Program-made: the position numbers and the translations under genes | Notes under the pieces: model-generated | Told to the model about the DNA's origin: nothing | The model's input: the letters and a program-made list of their open reading frames with translations, nothing else | The model's database searches: none | Part shown: positions 34,480 to 44,877 of the stretch, one piece after another | How positions within the stretch are numbered: position 1 is the first letter of the stretch | Layout: each line of letters begins with the position of its first letter | Assembly (NCBI GenBank): GCA_963678705.1 | Contig: OY783208.1 | Coordinates: 6,200,001-6,264,000 of the forward strand | DNA: 64,000 nt | Source of the DNA: Panorpa germanica | Taxonomy: Eukaryota; Arthropoda; Insecta; Mecoptera; Panorpidae | Direction of reading: 5' to 3'

Positions 34480-35760
34480 TTTTATTTATTTGTAATAATA
34501 ATGAATACAAACTAAACTACAAATAATAGGAATACAGGATCTCTTCCTAAAGTGGACACATACATGTTTTGTATACAAGAGATTCTAGATTTAGTTCCAT
34601 CGAAACAAGTGGCATTACAGGGCAAAAGTAATTACATAAATATTAGCTGATTTTTTTTTTTAATATATTGTTCTTCATACTCTGTGGTTTAGAACAACTT
34701 AACCTCAAAATATGAATATCTCGTATGGAATGTTATACTAAACTTAAAATATTTAATCATAAACTGTATTCTAAAATACGAAACATCTATTTATTTACAG
34801 TTTTCACGTGACAGTTATGGAGATTCTGCCATTGTATGTGTAAAACTCCAGCGAGAAGGTAATAAATGTATCGTTAATGCTGAAATATGTCCAGAACATC
34901 GTATAAACAATAAACATTATGTGGTGGAACGAACTGCTGTTGTACTGCAGCTTTAGGTGAGAATATTCAATTAGAAATAATAAATACAAACATTGTTTAT
35001 ATTTCTAATTTTTATTTATTGTTATTTAAGGAGGATGTTAACATTCATTGGCTCTTCTGTTTTGGATCCATTGCAAAAGAGAACAATCTTCCCTTAAGAA
35101 ATTGAGTGTTACTTGGTTAAACCAGGATTAGTTTCTGTTGGTTCACAAAATTTTAGTCTTGAGAAAGATATAGTTAGTAGAGAATCCCATGTAGTAGACA
35201 TAGGAAGACATACGACGTATCTGGCTATGTAGAGGATTTATTGGGACGTATTGAAGATGAGGGTGGTTATAACACCCTCTATTTTAACATAGAATTGATC
35301 TAGTGACACATTTAAATTGTCACTACATCAATTAATAATTGAATTTAGAAAAAATAATAATTTGATTGTGGATAATTTCCACAGGCAGCCTTGCCATGAC
35401 CAAAGTAATAGCCCATTGTTGGTTGAATCAAAAATATATGTGAGGCAGCTCGCTGCAAAACACCTGGTGGAGCATTAGTTAATCAACTGATAAATCATAA
35501 ATCAATTAGTAAATCAACTGATAGGTTGTACAAAAATTAGAGACACGGAAGCAATGAAGAGTGGCCGTAATTTGGAGAAACAGGTTTCCATAACCTAAGT
35601 TGTTTCCAAAATATTTAAAATAGAAGTTCAGATCCTTCCTTCCACTATTTGTATTCCACTTCCGCTTTTTCTACAGACTTTGAGAAGATAGAAAAAGTAA
35701 CTGCATTTGTTATTGACATAGGGGAGGAGAAATACATACAAGACTTAACAGATTCTTAAT
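34480..35760 (+). pseudogene. YqaJ-type multicopy gene, broken copy
   Basis: A fossil of the insect multicopy family whose products combine a SWIM-like Cys/His region with a YqaJ-type exonuclease domain. Short pieces seen in order are LPKVDTYM (about 34535), SRDSYGDSA and ICPEHRI (about 34803-34915), a LFWIHCKRE piece (about 35050), CKTPGGALV (about 35455) and AMKSGRNLE (about 35550). Intron-like gaps with TTTACAG and TTTAAG acceptors remain, so it is a DNA-level copy. It has several breaks and cannot make a working protein. Family origin, host or element, is not settled. Confidence 0.55.
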
Positions 35761-36369
35761 AAAGTAATTATTATATTAAATATAGAATTTAAATAATTCA
35801 ATAATATTGTGTTTTTGTACGAAAAATGTAACTGAACATTTTGTATACATAATTTATTGAACTGAACTGGAGGGTACTGCAAATTCATTAAATTATTATT
35901 AACAAAACCAATTAAATAAATTTTATTTTTTTACTCAAACTTTTAATCACATATCACAAAGAATTAGAATTAATAAGTAATCAATATAAGAAAGAACTTA
36001 CTAGCAATATTAATTCAATTAATAGTAATGACACATTTAAATTTCAGGTAATTTATTATTATTTATTTTGTACAAAGAATAAAAGTAATTAAAATAACAC
36101 GTACAAACTATTTATTTATAGAGCACGTAACAGACTTTATTAAGGGGTATTGAACATCAGTCAACAGAGGAAAGCAAATTGTGATGTATCGTCAAATGGG
36201 GTTCTAAAATTGTCTTATATTTCTTTCTATATGCACTCACAAAGCAGCAATTTGATTGTTGTCAAAACGTCTTCCTTGCTCATTTTCTTCATTATCTTTG
36301 GCACTAGGTGGTCTAGCTTTTAATTCCGTCTCAAAAGGGTCAGGTGAATCCTTAACATGTTTTTAATTA
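35761..36369. other. AT-rich region with a minus-strand coding-like scrap
   Basis: Mostly AT-rich. About 36235-36357 on the minus strand stays open and has coding-like composition (FETELKARPPSAKDNEEN, then RRFDNNQIAAL and a stop), but the family is not recognised. It may be the 3' end of another element. Confidence 0.3.
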
Positions 36370-37029
36370 GGTTGGCAGCTCATAAAAAAGACATTCCATG
36401 TGAACGACTGAATAGAAAACAAACTCATAAAAAGTAATAGAAATGAAATAGAAATGACTCCAAAATGTTTACTGGGATGTTAGGGTGGTCGATCACATTG
36501 AATTTGTATCTCACTTACTCTGCTAGTTTCTAATAGGTTCGTTTCAAATCTAAACAACGGATATTCTTAATTTACTTCAGTTTTATTACTTAAACACAAT
36601 TGGGCCTTATACTATGGTCTTAATACTAAAAGGAAATGCTTATTCTAAGGATCTTAATACAATAGGTCCAATTATTGAAACATTTTTATAAATAAATTGG
36701 ATACGCTTAAAAATTTATTAATTTCTTCTTAGCGAGAATTGAGCCTAGGAACATAAGAGGCATCTATCTATTTTAACATAAATCGTGGAATGTGGTAGAA
36801 AAAGTTGCTTATAAATTCATGGGTTCGTCATATTTATTAAACACACGCCATAAAGTAAAACTCCAGCGAATACAAACAGTTTAGATCACATACAGAACAC
36901 ACCTAGACAGTTTTATTTAAATGAGTTTTTTGATTTCGCTTTATGGAACCAACTTGTGCGTAAGATTTATGACATAAATTACAAGAATATTATTTTAATG
37001 CTAAATGTATGTTTTTATGTCGTTTTAAA
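36370..37029. repeat. 3' flank of ZNF unit 6
   Basis: Copy of the ZNF-unit downstream flank. No gene. Confidence 0.6.
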
Positions 37030-37889
37030 TTAGATGATTGACAACCTTTTATTACATTTATCGCAGGAAAATGGTTTCAAACCTAAATGTGTGTTTTTGT
37101 GTACTTTTAAATGAGATGAAGAGCTAAACATTTTATTACATTCGTCGCAAGAAAATGGTTTCACAGCTAAATGTGTGTTTTTATGTACATTTAAATGTGA
37201 TGATTGACTAAACGTTTTATTACATTCGTCGCAAGAAAATGGTTTCAAACCTAAATGTATGTTTTTATGTAATTTTAAATGTAATGCTTGACTAAACGTT
37301 TTATTACATTCGTTGCAAGAGAATGGTTTTAAAGCTAAATGTGTGTTTTTATGTCGCTTTAAATCTGATGGATATTTAAACGTTTTAGTACACTCATTAC
37401 AAGAATACAAATTCTTTGTTGAATGCACCCGCATATGTTTTATAATATCCACCTTGTCTACAAACGATTTGTTACATACATCACAAATAAAATGTTTCAG
37501 CTTCGATTTTATTTTTCCACTTTGCAGTTGTTCGTTATTCAGAGGTTCGGCTAGTTTTCAACTGTTGACTTCTCATGTCCCGTACAACTAGGTGGTGCAT
37601 CTAGGTGTTCCTGTAATTTAGTTCCATCCAGGAACATATCATTGCAATAATCAGAGGGCTCATGACACGGCTCAAGTTTAATGAAGTACTGATTGTCCCG
37701 TGGTGAAATTGCATTTTCTTCTGGACTGTCTGGTTCTTCCTTAATTTCATCACATGACAATACATCTTTGACCACGCGTTCTTCCTTTATATCTATTTTT
37801 ATATCTTCGTTTATATTTACTGTTTCCATTGGTTCATTTAACTCTACGTCAATTTCAAGTTTTATGTTCTGTGATTTATAATCCTCCAT
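37030..37889 (-). pseudogene. C2H2 zinc-finger gene, unit 6, frame-shifted
   Basis: The family N-terminus (37551-37889, with IKLE, IKEE, IKEEPDSP, IKLE) and the finger array (37030-about 37545) lie in different frames. Compared with intact paralogues, a T is missing in the run near 37553-37557 (GCTAGTTTTCAAC versus GGTTTTTCAAC), so translation would stop after KSTVEN. The array holds the FICDVC finger and four more complete fingers (TFKYPSDLKR, TFSQALHLKL, TFSQSSHLNV, MFSSSSHLKV), then a sixth cut after CNKR by a second small deletion near 37040. With two independent lesions this is probably a recent pseudogene, unless the N-terminal fragment is still expressed. Confidence 0.75.
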
Positions 37890-38515
37890 TTTTTTAAAAC
37901 AGTTTTATCGCTTTCTGAAACTAATTAACAATTTATTACCGTTCGAAGTAAATAGGGGCAACCTGTCGATAAAACTTCAAATATAAGTGATTTAATAACA
38001 AAATCATTTCATAGCAATATTGTTGAATAAATGAGGTTAAGTTGAACAACTTATGTACAGTCTTTAATAAATCTGTAGTAAATTAATATATTGTAAACGC
38101 AAAGAAAATAAATAAATCTAAAGTGAAAAGAAACGTTCAAACCATTGGAATAAAGTTGTAGATGAATTATGTAATTAACAGTTCATTAACGTTAAAATGA
38201 GAGTAAAGCAAGAGCCCTATTTTTTTAATAATTAATTAATAAATGAGTTAATAAACGTATATTTTCGTTTTTATTTTACCTTTAGATAGCTTGGTAACAC
38301 AATATTTTCTGATAAAATACAATAACTTGTAGTGCTGTTGTTTAACCGTTTCAATGAACTGTCAAAATGAATATTTTTTCATTTGTCGTCTTCTTATATG
38401 CATTTAAGGAGGTACCGTCAATTCAAAAAGTTTATCTCTTGGTAAATCGAATTACGAAATAAACGATGAACAAATATTGAGACTGTACCTTTGAAAATGA
38501 AAGGTTTAATTCAAG
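37890..38515 (-). promoter_or_regulatory. Type II upstream region of ZNF unit 6
   Basis: Closest to the flank of unit 2 (shared TTTTTTCATTTGTCGTCTTC variant). It ends at about 38516, where the GCDTTS-gene fragment begins. Confidence 0.4.
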
Positions 38516-39346
38516 TTGGTCAAATTCCGAATAAATTGAAAATATTTTTTACTTTGTTGAAAAAAAAATATTTTTTATATGAAAAATTATTTGTTTTTAT
38601 ATATAAAATTTATATTTGTGCAGGCGCTATTGGTAGTTGAGTATGCAAAATGTGAGGACCGGCAACTATGGTCGGATTCTTATACCTGGGACCCCAAGAA
38701 TAACAAAACACATCTTGCCACCAGCTGTGATGGTCCCTTCCCGCTCCCTTCACATCCTGAAGAATCATCTTCGCGATGCTTACTTAGTGTTAAAGAAAAT
38801 GCGGAGACTCTATTAAATACATACGAAAATGAAAGATTGTTCAAGGAAACTAAAAAATTATCGGATCCTATACAAAAAACTAAATTTTACAACTTTGAAG
38901 ATACTCCTGCGAGAACAAACAAAAATACTTCCAACAAAAAATTACAAGACGTAACAGACATAACAATTCTCCAAAAATCATTCATGGTGGCTTCTCAATG
39001 TAGATTTGATACAAAGATATTAGCATCGTATGAAGTATTGAATTACTGCAAGTATCTCTTTGATAATGACGGATTTTATAGGAAGTTACCAAAATCACAA
39101 CTAGTCGTTGAAATTCAGAAAAACTATAACTGTAGGACTAGCTTTCAGCAAGATATAATAAATTTAAATACTTTCAAAATTTATATAGTTGTTGGTATGG
39201 CACTTGTTCACAAAATTCAGTTAAATAAGTTCAATACTTTTGGTGATTTTGCCGAGGCTTTCTTTACATACATACGTCTTTACATACCAAATAACACACT
39301 GTACTCAGTTATCCGATGCAGTTTCTTATCGTACAAAATTAACTAA
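38516..39346 (+). pseudogene. GCDTTS/CXC-motif gene, 5' part only (copy 2)
   Basis: Corresponds to about 12655-13405 of the other copy. A continuous open frame from an acceptor-like TTGTGCAG/GCG (about 38615-38625) includes PFPLPSHPEESSSRCLLS and KNYNCRTSFQQD. Similarity ends near 39265, and an unrelated tail continues to a stop at 39344-39346. The GCDTTS block and CXC C-terminus are absent, so this is a truncated fossil. The 255-aa conceptual product has no identified function. Confidence 0.5.
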
Positions 39347-39621
39347 ATAAAACTTATATGCAATTTGTTGTACTTTTGTGCTATCACTTCAAAAACTGTT
39401 AAATGAAAGTATTTTAGGTGCTGTCAACTTGAAGCACAACTCAGACTGTGAACTGTGAACAAATCATTCCAATATATTTTATTGGTTTTCCGCAGGGTGA
39501 GGGGAAACACGAAAAAGATATACTTTCATCTCTTTCAACCCAAACCACCTTGACCATGTATTAAAACCTAAATATTATTATTTTACAAAATTTGACATAA
39601 CCATGTGTGTTTTTGTATTTA
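39347..39621. other. Short unique spacer
   Basis: AT-rich and non-coding, with GGTTTTCCGCAGGGTGAGGG. No family recognised. Confidence 0.35.
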
Positions 39622-40255
39622 ATGGGCTTGTGTCCTCATTTTTTATTGGTCGATTTTTTAATTGTTGATTGAAATTGATGTTAATAAATGTGTATTGGCG
39701 TGTCTACTTTATTAAATATCTAAATGTTGATGGAGATGTAGCAATTAAAAGTTTGAATTATAGTTTTAGCGCTAGAAATGGTCGGCCATATTTTTATGAC
39801 TTGAAATGCATTTTAACGTCAGTTATTTGTTGAGTAGGTCAGTGCTGTGGTAATGTTTTGTAGCTGTTGGTAGTCAAAATATTCAAGTAAAAGCAAGGAA
39901 TAATAAGTTTTTATTTTATTTAACCCTGCTAAGGCAGACATAATATTGGAATTTGATTGTTCCTTGAAATAGCTATAAATAATATTTGATATTTTGATAT
40001 ATAAATACATATAGCAGATATTTATGAGCTGTAAGGTTGGCAACCTTACACAAGGATTGTGATGTCACATGCACTTGGAATGTGTACAACGTTGAAGCCC
40101 TTTAATAATTAAAGAGACAAAATAACTATTTTAATTGTTAATATCTCTTGACATATAAGGAGTTATTAAAAAATAATTGAACATTTGAGGTTCTAGTAAC
40201 CCACTTTATCAATATATAGTATATAGAAATTAAGACATATGACACATTCCCATTC
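39622..40255 (+). mobile_element. MITE-1 copy with both termini
   Basis: Starts ATGGGCTTGTGTCCTCA and ends GACACATTCCCAT, with all the internal blocks of the family. About 630 bp, non-coding. Confidence 0.75.
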
Positions 40256-40264
40256 TTTTAAGAA

Positions 40265-40566
40265 CGTGTCTCTGGTCGATATAGCTCTCTCTGGCACTGA
40301 TAAAGGCGCTGCATGAATGTTCGCGTTGAACAAATTCGCTATTTCTTAATACTAAAAAATATACAGTACTTTTCTAAAATTATTACATATATTAGGAATA
40401 TTTATAAAAAATGTACTGCATTCCTAAGAAGTAAAACATATTTCAAGGACACAACGATATCCCTAGACCCAATGTATTTAAGATGGCGGGTACTGAAATA
40501 CCTACTTTGCTTTTGACAGTTCTATCATAAGTACAAGTAAAACACTACGGCTATTTGTTTATTACT
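40265..40566 (+). promoter_or_regulatory. Promoter and non-coding exon 1 of the 41405 ZNF gene
   Basis: A strong 5' splice site (ACT/GTAAGTAA) at 40566-40567 and an acceptor (TTTGTTTTTAG) at 41381-41382 suggest an 816-bp intron in the 5' UTR. An inverted copy of this segment lies at 56130-56640. The transcription start was not located. Confidence 0.45.
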
Positions 40567-41382
40567 GTAAGTAATATTTCACGAAAAGAAACTGCAGTGG
40601 ACATTCGAATAATATAGTGTGTTAATTAATATACAAAGGTATTTTTAATTGTATTTTATTATAGATTTAATGATAATTATTTAGTTCAGCTTTATTAAAT
40701 GTTTTGAAACTTGTAAAAAGACAATTGCACTTTATGTTTTATGGAGCTTGTTCTGTACTCAAAACATGTACTTTAACATTACAAAACATTACTTAATAGT
40801 CATTATACCAATTTCAATTAAAAAATAGACTTTTAGATTTAAAGGTGAAATTTATAATATGAGGTTAGAAATAATACGACGTTGTTCCACATAAATGACA
40901 TCTATTTTACATTCATTAGTCAACTTTTATTATGAATATTCTCTATTTCTTAATTTATAGTGGTATAATGATTATTACGTAATCATTTGTACGTCTCTTG
41001 ACTATATTAAAAGGACATTAAACGTACAAAAGGGCAATAGTTCATTTAAAACTTTCAAAACAAAAAATGTAGCCTAACTAAATAAAGGCCGATTTAATTA
41101 ATTACTTCATTTTCTTAATTATAATGGATACAAACGGCAGTTAATTCCATACAAACTAATTATTAACAACATCATTGAAATTGCTGAAATCATGCTATAA
41201 CATTATCACTAATCACATTTATTTATTTTTGTTATGTTTTACAAAGGAATAATTCCTTATAATACAGTTTTACATTAAATTAACTTAATCTTACTTAGTT
41301 TTCTTAATTATGTCACGCGGTTTCTTTCGACTTTAAGATTATACTCTTTATGGTGGTAATAAATTGATTTCTTTGTTTTTAG
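40567..41382 (+). other. Inferred 5' UTR intron
   Basis: GTAAGT..TTTTTAG boundaries, AT-rich interior, no gene. Confidence 0.4.
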
Positions 41383-41404
41383 TATACTTTAAAGTAGTAC
41401 TACA

Positions 41405-42664
41405 ATGGAGGATTACAAATCCAAGCAAATAAAACTAGAAATTGATGTGGGGTTAAATGAACCTATGGAAACAGCAGATGTAAACGAAGATATCAAAATA
41501 GAAATAAACGAAGGACGCCGCGTTGTTAAAGATGCAGAGCAATGTCCTGTAATTAAAGCAGAAATTAAAGAAGAACCAGGCAATAGTTCAGGGGAAACTA
41601 CTACTGGAAGTTATTTTATCAAATTAGAGCCCATGGATGATTCATCAGTTTTAGTGTGTGATTATTGTAAGGACGAATTTTCAGACGCTACTAAATTGCA
41701 AGACCACATAAAACACTCTCCTGGTTGTAAGGAAAATGTGGAGGTCACCGTTGAAAAACCCAACGCTTCGCTGAATAGTGAACGACTACAGACTGACAAA
41801 GTAAAAACGAAACTGAATCCTTACATCTGTGACGTATGTAGCAAATCGTTTAAGAATAAGGCAGAAATTACAAAACATTTGCAAATGCATTCAACAATGA
41901 AACTACATTCTTGTAACGAGTGTAATAAAACGTTTAAATGGCTATCTGATTTAAAACGACATAGAAACATACATTTAGGTTTAAAACCATTTTCTTGTGA
42001 TGTCTGTAATAAAACGTTTAGTCATTCATCTGCTTTAAAACAACATAAAAACATACATTTAGGTTTGAAACCATTTTCTTGTGATGTCTGTAATAAAACG
42101 TTTAGTCAGTCATCTACTTTAAAACAACATAAAAACACACATTTAGGTTTGAAACCATTTTCTTGCAATGTATGTAATAAAACGTTTAGTCATTCATCAA
42201 ATTTAAAAGTACATAAAAACAGACATTTAGGTTTGAAACCATTTTCTTGTGATGTATGTAATAAAACGTTTTGTCAATTATATACTTTAAAAGAACATAA
42301 AAACACACATTTAGGTTTAAAACCTTTTTCTTGTGATGTCTGTAATAAAACGTTTAGTCAGTCATCTACTTTGAAACAACATAAAAACATACATTTAGGT
42401 TTGAAACCTTTTTCTTGTGATGTATGTAATAAAACGTTTAGAGATCCATCTACTTTAAGACAACATAAAAAAACACATTTAGGTTTAAAACCATTTTCTT
42501 GTGATGTCTGTAATAAAACGTTTTGTCAATCATATACTTTAAAAGTACATAAAAACAGACATTTAGGTTTAAAGCCATTTTCTTGTGATGTATGTAACAA
42601 ATCGTTTAGTACAGCATCTAACTTAAAACAACATAAAAATAAACATAGCGAAGAATATAAATAG
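41405..42664 (+). CDS. C2H2 zinc-finger protein with ten fingers (419 aa)
   Basis: The longest intact family member. Residues 1-80 hold five psi-K-x-E motifs (IKLE, IKIE, IKAE, IKEE, IKLE), typical SUMO consensus sites. A C2HC-type piece (VCDYCKDEFSDATKLQDH..C, about residues 89-115) keeps the cysteines lost in the minus-strand paralogues. Ten C2H2 fingers follow from about residue 139, with linkers HLGLKPF. Fingers 4 and 7 share the contact set Q-S-T-Q at -1/2/3/6. Others differ mainly there (for example H-S-N-V, D-S-T-Q), whereas the scaffold CDVCNKTF is almost constant. The ATG lies 22 nt after a splice acceptor. Probably nuclear and sequence-specific; the target is unknown. It is the best candidate for a functional founder-like gene. 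Confidence 0.88.
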   Translation: MEDYKSKQIKLEIDVGLNEPMETADVNEDIKIEINEGRRVVKDAEQCPVIKAEIKEEPGNSSGETTTGSYFIKLEPMDDSSVLVCDYCKDEFSDATKLQDHIKHSPGCKENVEVTVEKPNASLNSERLQTDKVKTKLNPYICDVCSKSFKNKAEITKHLQMHSTMKLHSCNECNKTFKWLSDLKRHRNIHLGLKPFSCDVCNKTFSHSSALKQHKNIHLGLKPFSCDVCNKTFSQSSTLKQHKNTHLGLKPFSCNVCNKTFSHSSNLKVHKNRHLGLKPFSCDVCNKTFCQLYTLKEHKNTHLGLKPFSCDVCNKTFSQSSTLKQHKNIHLGLKPFSCDVCNKTFRDPSTLRQHKKTHLGLKPFSCDVCNKTFCQSYTLKVHKNRHLGLKPFSCDVCNKSFSTASNLKQHKNKHSEEYK

Positions 42665-43136
42665 ATTTGACATGGTGATGAACTCATAAATTTTGTTTGT
42701 AAATTCTTCTATCCTACTAATATGTATATCTATTAAAATAAGTACTCTTTAAGAGTTTAATAATTGGTCATTTAAGAAAAGAAAATAATATAAACTATAT
42801 TAACAACAAAAAAGATGTTCCTCCTGATCTTTAAGTTGGGGCGTAGTTGTCTTCAGTTTCTTTAATGTTATTAGATGAGGCAAGGAGTGTTGACATGACA
42901 CTGACATATGGACCTGCTCAGTCAAGTAATTAGTACTCGTATAAAAGAATTTATCGATTTTTTAAGTTCAATGTTTAATTTCTAATATAATTTTTATTAA
43001 TTCGAATTTATTACGTTACAATGAAGAATAAAACAGACGTTCTTCTTCTTAGAAAGTTGAAGCAAAAAGAATAAAGTGTCTTAAATAATTAACTAATATC
43101 TTAACATGAAATTAAAAATCCGGTTTTCATGCGTCC
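42665..43136. other. 3' region of the 41405 gene
   Basis: AT-rich, no further gene. AATAAA occurs at about 43026 as a possible polyadenylation signal. Confidence 0.35.
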
Positions 43137-43600
43137 AGTATAAATATCTAAATGTTGACGGAGATTTAGGCATTAAAAATTTGAATTGTACTTTTAGCGC
43201 TAGAAATAGTCGGCCATATTTATGACGTAACATGTCGCACTATTCAGGAGTAGGTCAGTTATTTGTTATATGGATAACTGTTTTGTGTTAAGTATGCCAT
43301 TTTTTACGCTCTGTTGTATAAATGAGATGGCAACTTAGTGGATATACAAAGTTAGATGTGCTTAATAATTAAAGTGAACAAATGATTATAGTTGAAATTA
43401 CGAGAGTTCGGCGGTGATATATTTGAAAAGCACTGACTCACTTATTTTTCTATATTTATTATTATTATAAGATGAAATTCATTATCGTATTATAGATTTA
43501 TACCGCTCTTATAACCTCTTTTAAGTATAAGTCGCCGCCAAACTATCGTGATTTGGACTATATTTAATTGTTAATATCTCCTTAAATTTTAATATCTAAA
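43137..43600 (+). mobile_element. MITE-1 related fragment (subfamily b)
   Basis: Contains AAATATCTAAATGTTGACGGAG, TAGTCGGCCATATTTATGACG and ATGAGATGGCAACTTAG blocks, as in 59715-60168. The 3' end is diverged or replaced after about 43400. Confidence 0.5.
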
Positions 43601-43785
43601 AACATTTGCAACATTAACGTATTTAAAACAGCATTATAATATTCACTTAGGTGTCCTGTAATAAAAGTAAAAATTGTATATCTTCATATGTTTCGTTTAT
43701 TTTGACGTGAGTTATGAAATGTTTTGTGAAAGTTGTGTTGTGAATCATTTATTTATGGTTTTTTGGCATTTGTTTTTCTAGTTTC

Positions 43786-44355
43786 CTTAATTGAAATTGA
43801 TGTTAATAAATGTTTAATGGCGTATCTATTTTATTAAATATCTAAATGTTGACGGAGATATAGTAATTAAAAGTTTGAATTGTAGTTGTTTATTTGTATG
43901 ACGTGATTTTAACGTCAGTTATTTGTTGAGTAGGTCAGTAATGTGGTAATATTTTGTAACTGTTGGTAGTCAAATAATCAAGTCAAGTTAAAGAATAATA
44001 AGTTTTTATTTCATTTAACACTGTTACGGCAGATATAATATTGTAATTTGAGTGTTCCTTGAAATAGCTGTAAATAATATTTGATATTTTGATATATAAA
44101 TACATATAGCAGAGATTTATGCCCTGTAAGGTTGGTAAACTTACACAAGGATTGTGATGTCACATGCACTTGGAATGTGTACAACGTTGAAGCCCTTTAA
44201 TAATTAAAGAGACAAAATAACTATTTTAATTGTTAAAATCTCTTGACATATAAGGAGTTATTAAAAAATAATTGAACATTTGAGGTTCTAGTAACCCTCT
44301 TTATCAATATATAGAACACTTCTATAGAAATTAAGACATAGGACACAAGCCCATT
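43786..44355 (+). mobile_element. MITE-1 copy, 5' end lacking
   Basis: Begins at the TTGAAATTGATGTTAATAAATG block and ends GACATAGGACACAAGCCCAT, the canonical right terminus. Non-coding. Confidence 0.7.
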
Positions 44356-44435
44356 CTCATTCAGTTTGGGCGTATTCGGAACTAAGCTTTGCATCCAGTC
44401 GCCTCGTGTGCGGAGGGCCTAAGAGCACAAAATGT
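44356..44435 (-). repeat. Dispersed repeat related to 1376-1446, inverted
   Basis: Read on the minus strand it gives AGGCCCTCCGCACACGAGGC, then GATGCAAAGCTTAG and CCGAATACGCCCAAACTGAATG. This matches the plus-strand AGGCCCTAAGCACACGACGC..GCAAACCTTAG.. at 1376-1446 and 24068-24135. The family is unknown. Confidence 0.5.
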
Positions 44436-44859
44436 CTGCTGACTAAGCACTTAAATACGTCAAACTTTTAAATATAGATTGCTCATTGTATTCAATTTAA
44501 TCTCTAATGTTGTAAAGTATTTCTAGGAGTATCAAGTTTTGATTAATAAACGACAATCTTTAATTGAGATTTTAGTAAATATTTTTGTTACTTAGTTTTA
44601 GGTTAGTACATATTTTTATATTCGTATTTATATAGTGAACCTTCGGCTCTTAAAATTAAAATAATATAATTCTATAATTTTCTGGTGTTTTATTGTGCTT
44701 TTAATATACGTGTAGTTCACGCATATCAATTATTGAATACGAAAATTGTAAAACAAAAATGCTGCATTATTATGTTTTATGTCAGTATGCAAGTAGTTAT
44801 TTAACAACTGTCAAACCATTTTCTTTAAATTTTTTAGTAACATTAGTTTTCGTTTCTAG
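44436..44859 (+). promoter_or_regulatory. Upstream region of the 44878 ZNF gene
   Basis: AT-rich. It ends in a splice acceptor (TTTTCGTTTCTAG at about 44859), 18 nt before the ATG. Exon 1 was not located. Confidence 0.35.
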
Positions 44860-44877
44860 TGAACTTTTTACATTAAA

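Noticed and set aside
35440-35520. CKTPGGALV block as a PHAX-type RNA-binding GG motif
   Set aside because: The flanking AMKSGRNLE and the upstream SYGDSA/CPEHR pieces fit the YqaJ-type family in order, so the PHAX resemblance is coincidental.
41830-42650. Regular 84-bp repeats as a CRISPR or satellite array
   Set aside because: They are in-frame C2H2 zinc-finger repeats of a eukaryotic gene.
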